Shown here one piece after another: positions 5,457-6,245 of a stretch of DNA of 6,245 nucleotides. The stretch covers positions 1-6,245 of the forward strand of contig JAJRSY010000235.1 in assembly GCA_024278565.1 (NCBI GenBank), in the 5' to 3' direction. This DNA comes from Bacteroidota bacterium (GTDB taxonomy: Bacteria; Bacteroidota; Bacteroidia; Flavobacteriales; Flavobacteriaceae). Position numbers and translations under genes: made by a program. The notes beneath the pieces were generated by a model, which saw nothing but the letters and a program-made list of their open reading frames with translations, had not been told where the DNA came from and ran no database searches. Each line of letters opens with the position of its first letter. Position 1 is the first letter of the stretch.

Positions 5457-6245
5457 TCAAAAATCTCCCTTGCGTTCTTGAAAATGGGTCGGCTTGCTGA
5501 GTTCCTCTCCACCGATCTTTACCCAATTTGCAGTATGCGTTATCATTTCGTTCAAAGAAACAAATGGTTTTCCGAACAGTTCATACGCTTGGGTAGAGTT
5601 GTTCAACAAGGCGGTATCGGCCGGTTTGTTTTTAAAGATGGGCTTCTTGTTCAATAATTTTCCGAATTCTTCCGCCATCCACTTCACCGATATGGTTTCT
5701 GGCCCGGTTACGTTCAATTTTTTGGCCGGTGACTCGCAATGCAACAAACTTCTAATAGCGTATTCGTTGGCATCACCCTGCCAAATCACGTTTACATAGC
5801 CCATACCCAAATCTATAGGCTTTTCTGAATGTACCGCTTTCGCAACTTCTAAAAGCACCCCGTACCGTAGATCCAATGCATAATTCAACCGATACAACAC
5901 CATATCAGTCTTGTTTTTAATCGAAAAATGTTCAAAGACCCGCTCCCTTCCCAAACAAGATTGGGCATATTCACCAATGGGCGATGGTTTCACGCTCTCT
6001 GTTGCCCCACCGCTTTCAATGGGCAAAAAAGGATAAATATTTCCCGTAGAAAACACCACTATCCTTGAATTCTTGTACTTCTCCGAGACCCTACCGGGTA
6101 AATAGGCGTTCATTGCCCATGTAAAATGTTCATTGCCCGAAGTACCGAATTTGTTTCCGGCCATGTAGATGATATTCGCAACATCTGGCAATTGCATAAG
6201 CCGGTCATCATCCAATAGATCGGTCTTGATGCACTCTATTCCGAA
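5457..6245 (-). CDS. NAD-dependent epimerase/dehydratase-like protein (extended SDR), 5' end missing
   Basis: The frame is open to the right edge, so only the last 262 residues are visible and the N-terminal GxxGxxG NAD-binding motif lies outside the window. A TTG at 6215 is not the true start, since ten coding codons precede it. Numbering from the edge, visible SDR features are IIYMAGNKFG (25-34), the strand RIVVFSTGNIYP (61-72) with the usual active-site Ser/Thr (66-67), GEYAQSCLGRERVFE (91-105) and the C-terminal substrate-domain motif LNVTGPETISV (177-187). The catalytic YxxxK motif reads Tyr93-A-Q-S-Cys97, so the key Lys is replaced by Cys. Extended SDRs normally epimerise, dehydrate or oxidise sugars, often nucleotide-linked; this one may be altered in chemistry or inactive. 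It is the first visible gene of the operon and ends 31 bases before the aldolase start. Confidence 0.9.
   Translation of the reverse strand, partial: FGIECIKTDLLDDDRLMQLPDVANIIYMAGNKFGTSGNEHFTWAMNAYLPGRVSEKYKNSRIVVFSTGNIYPFLPIESGGATESVKPSPIGEYAQSCLGRERVFEHFSIKNKTDMVLYRLNYALDLRYGVLLEVAKAVHSEKPIDLGMGYVNVIWQGDANEYAIRSLLHCESPAKKLNVTGPETISVKWMAEEFGKLLNKKPIFKNKPADTALLNNSTQAYELFGKPFVSLNEMITHTANWVKIGGEELSKPTHFQERKGDF

Noticed and set aside
5494..5799. 101-codon plus-strand open frame opposite the SDR gene
   Set aside because: It is antisense to clear SDR C-terminal motifs and has no recognisable protein features of its own.

Overview
The window looks like chromosomal DNA from a member of the Bacteroidota, most likely a flavobacterium. 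Reasons: low-to-moderate GC by eye; no Shine-Dalgarno sequences but A-rich 'TAAA'-type leaders before the starts; two lipoproteins; a Tat-exported Gfo/Idh/MocA oxidoreductase; and protein families that are typical of flavobacterial carbohydrate-utilisation neighbourhoods. No 16S rRNA or taxonomic marker is present, so this placement is inference.

Every gene lies on the minus strand, so transcription runs from the right edge to the left edge. The order is: a 5'-truncated extended-SDR/NAD-epimerase-like protein (6245 to 5457); a dihydrodipicolinate-synthase-family aldolase/lyase (5425 to 4364); a lipoprotein with a formylglycine-generating-enzyme-like (SUMF1) domain (4289 to 3246); a Tat-signal Gfo/Idh/MocA oxidoreductase (3215 to 1905); a secreted YceI-family protein (1880 to 1335); an unrecognised 412-residue lipoprotein (1289 to 51); and the first 15 codons of another gene (45 to 1). 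The gaps are 31, 74, 30, 24, 45 and 5 bases, with no convincing promoter or intrinsic terminator between genes, so a single operon is the simplest reading. No RNA gene, mobile element or CRISPR array was seen, and no gene-free stretch exceeds 74 bases.

The products split by compartment. The SDR-like protein and the aldolase have no export signal in what is visible and should be cytoplasmic. The next four carry export signals (lipoprotein, Tat, Sec, lipoprotein) and should act in the periplasm or on the outer membrane. Together they suggest a small pathway that modifies an unusual sugar or glycoside outside the cytoplasm and cleaves a keto-acid-like intermediate inside, but the substrate cannot be read from the sequence. 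The most notable points are active-site departures: the SDR has Tyr-x-x-x-Cys where Tyr-x-x-x-Lys is expected, the aldolase keeps Tyr and Lys but lacks the usual GTTGE motif, the SUMF1 domain lacks the catalytic cysteines, and the oxidoreductase has Gly where an acidic residue often precedes the active-site His.
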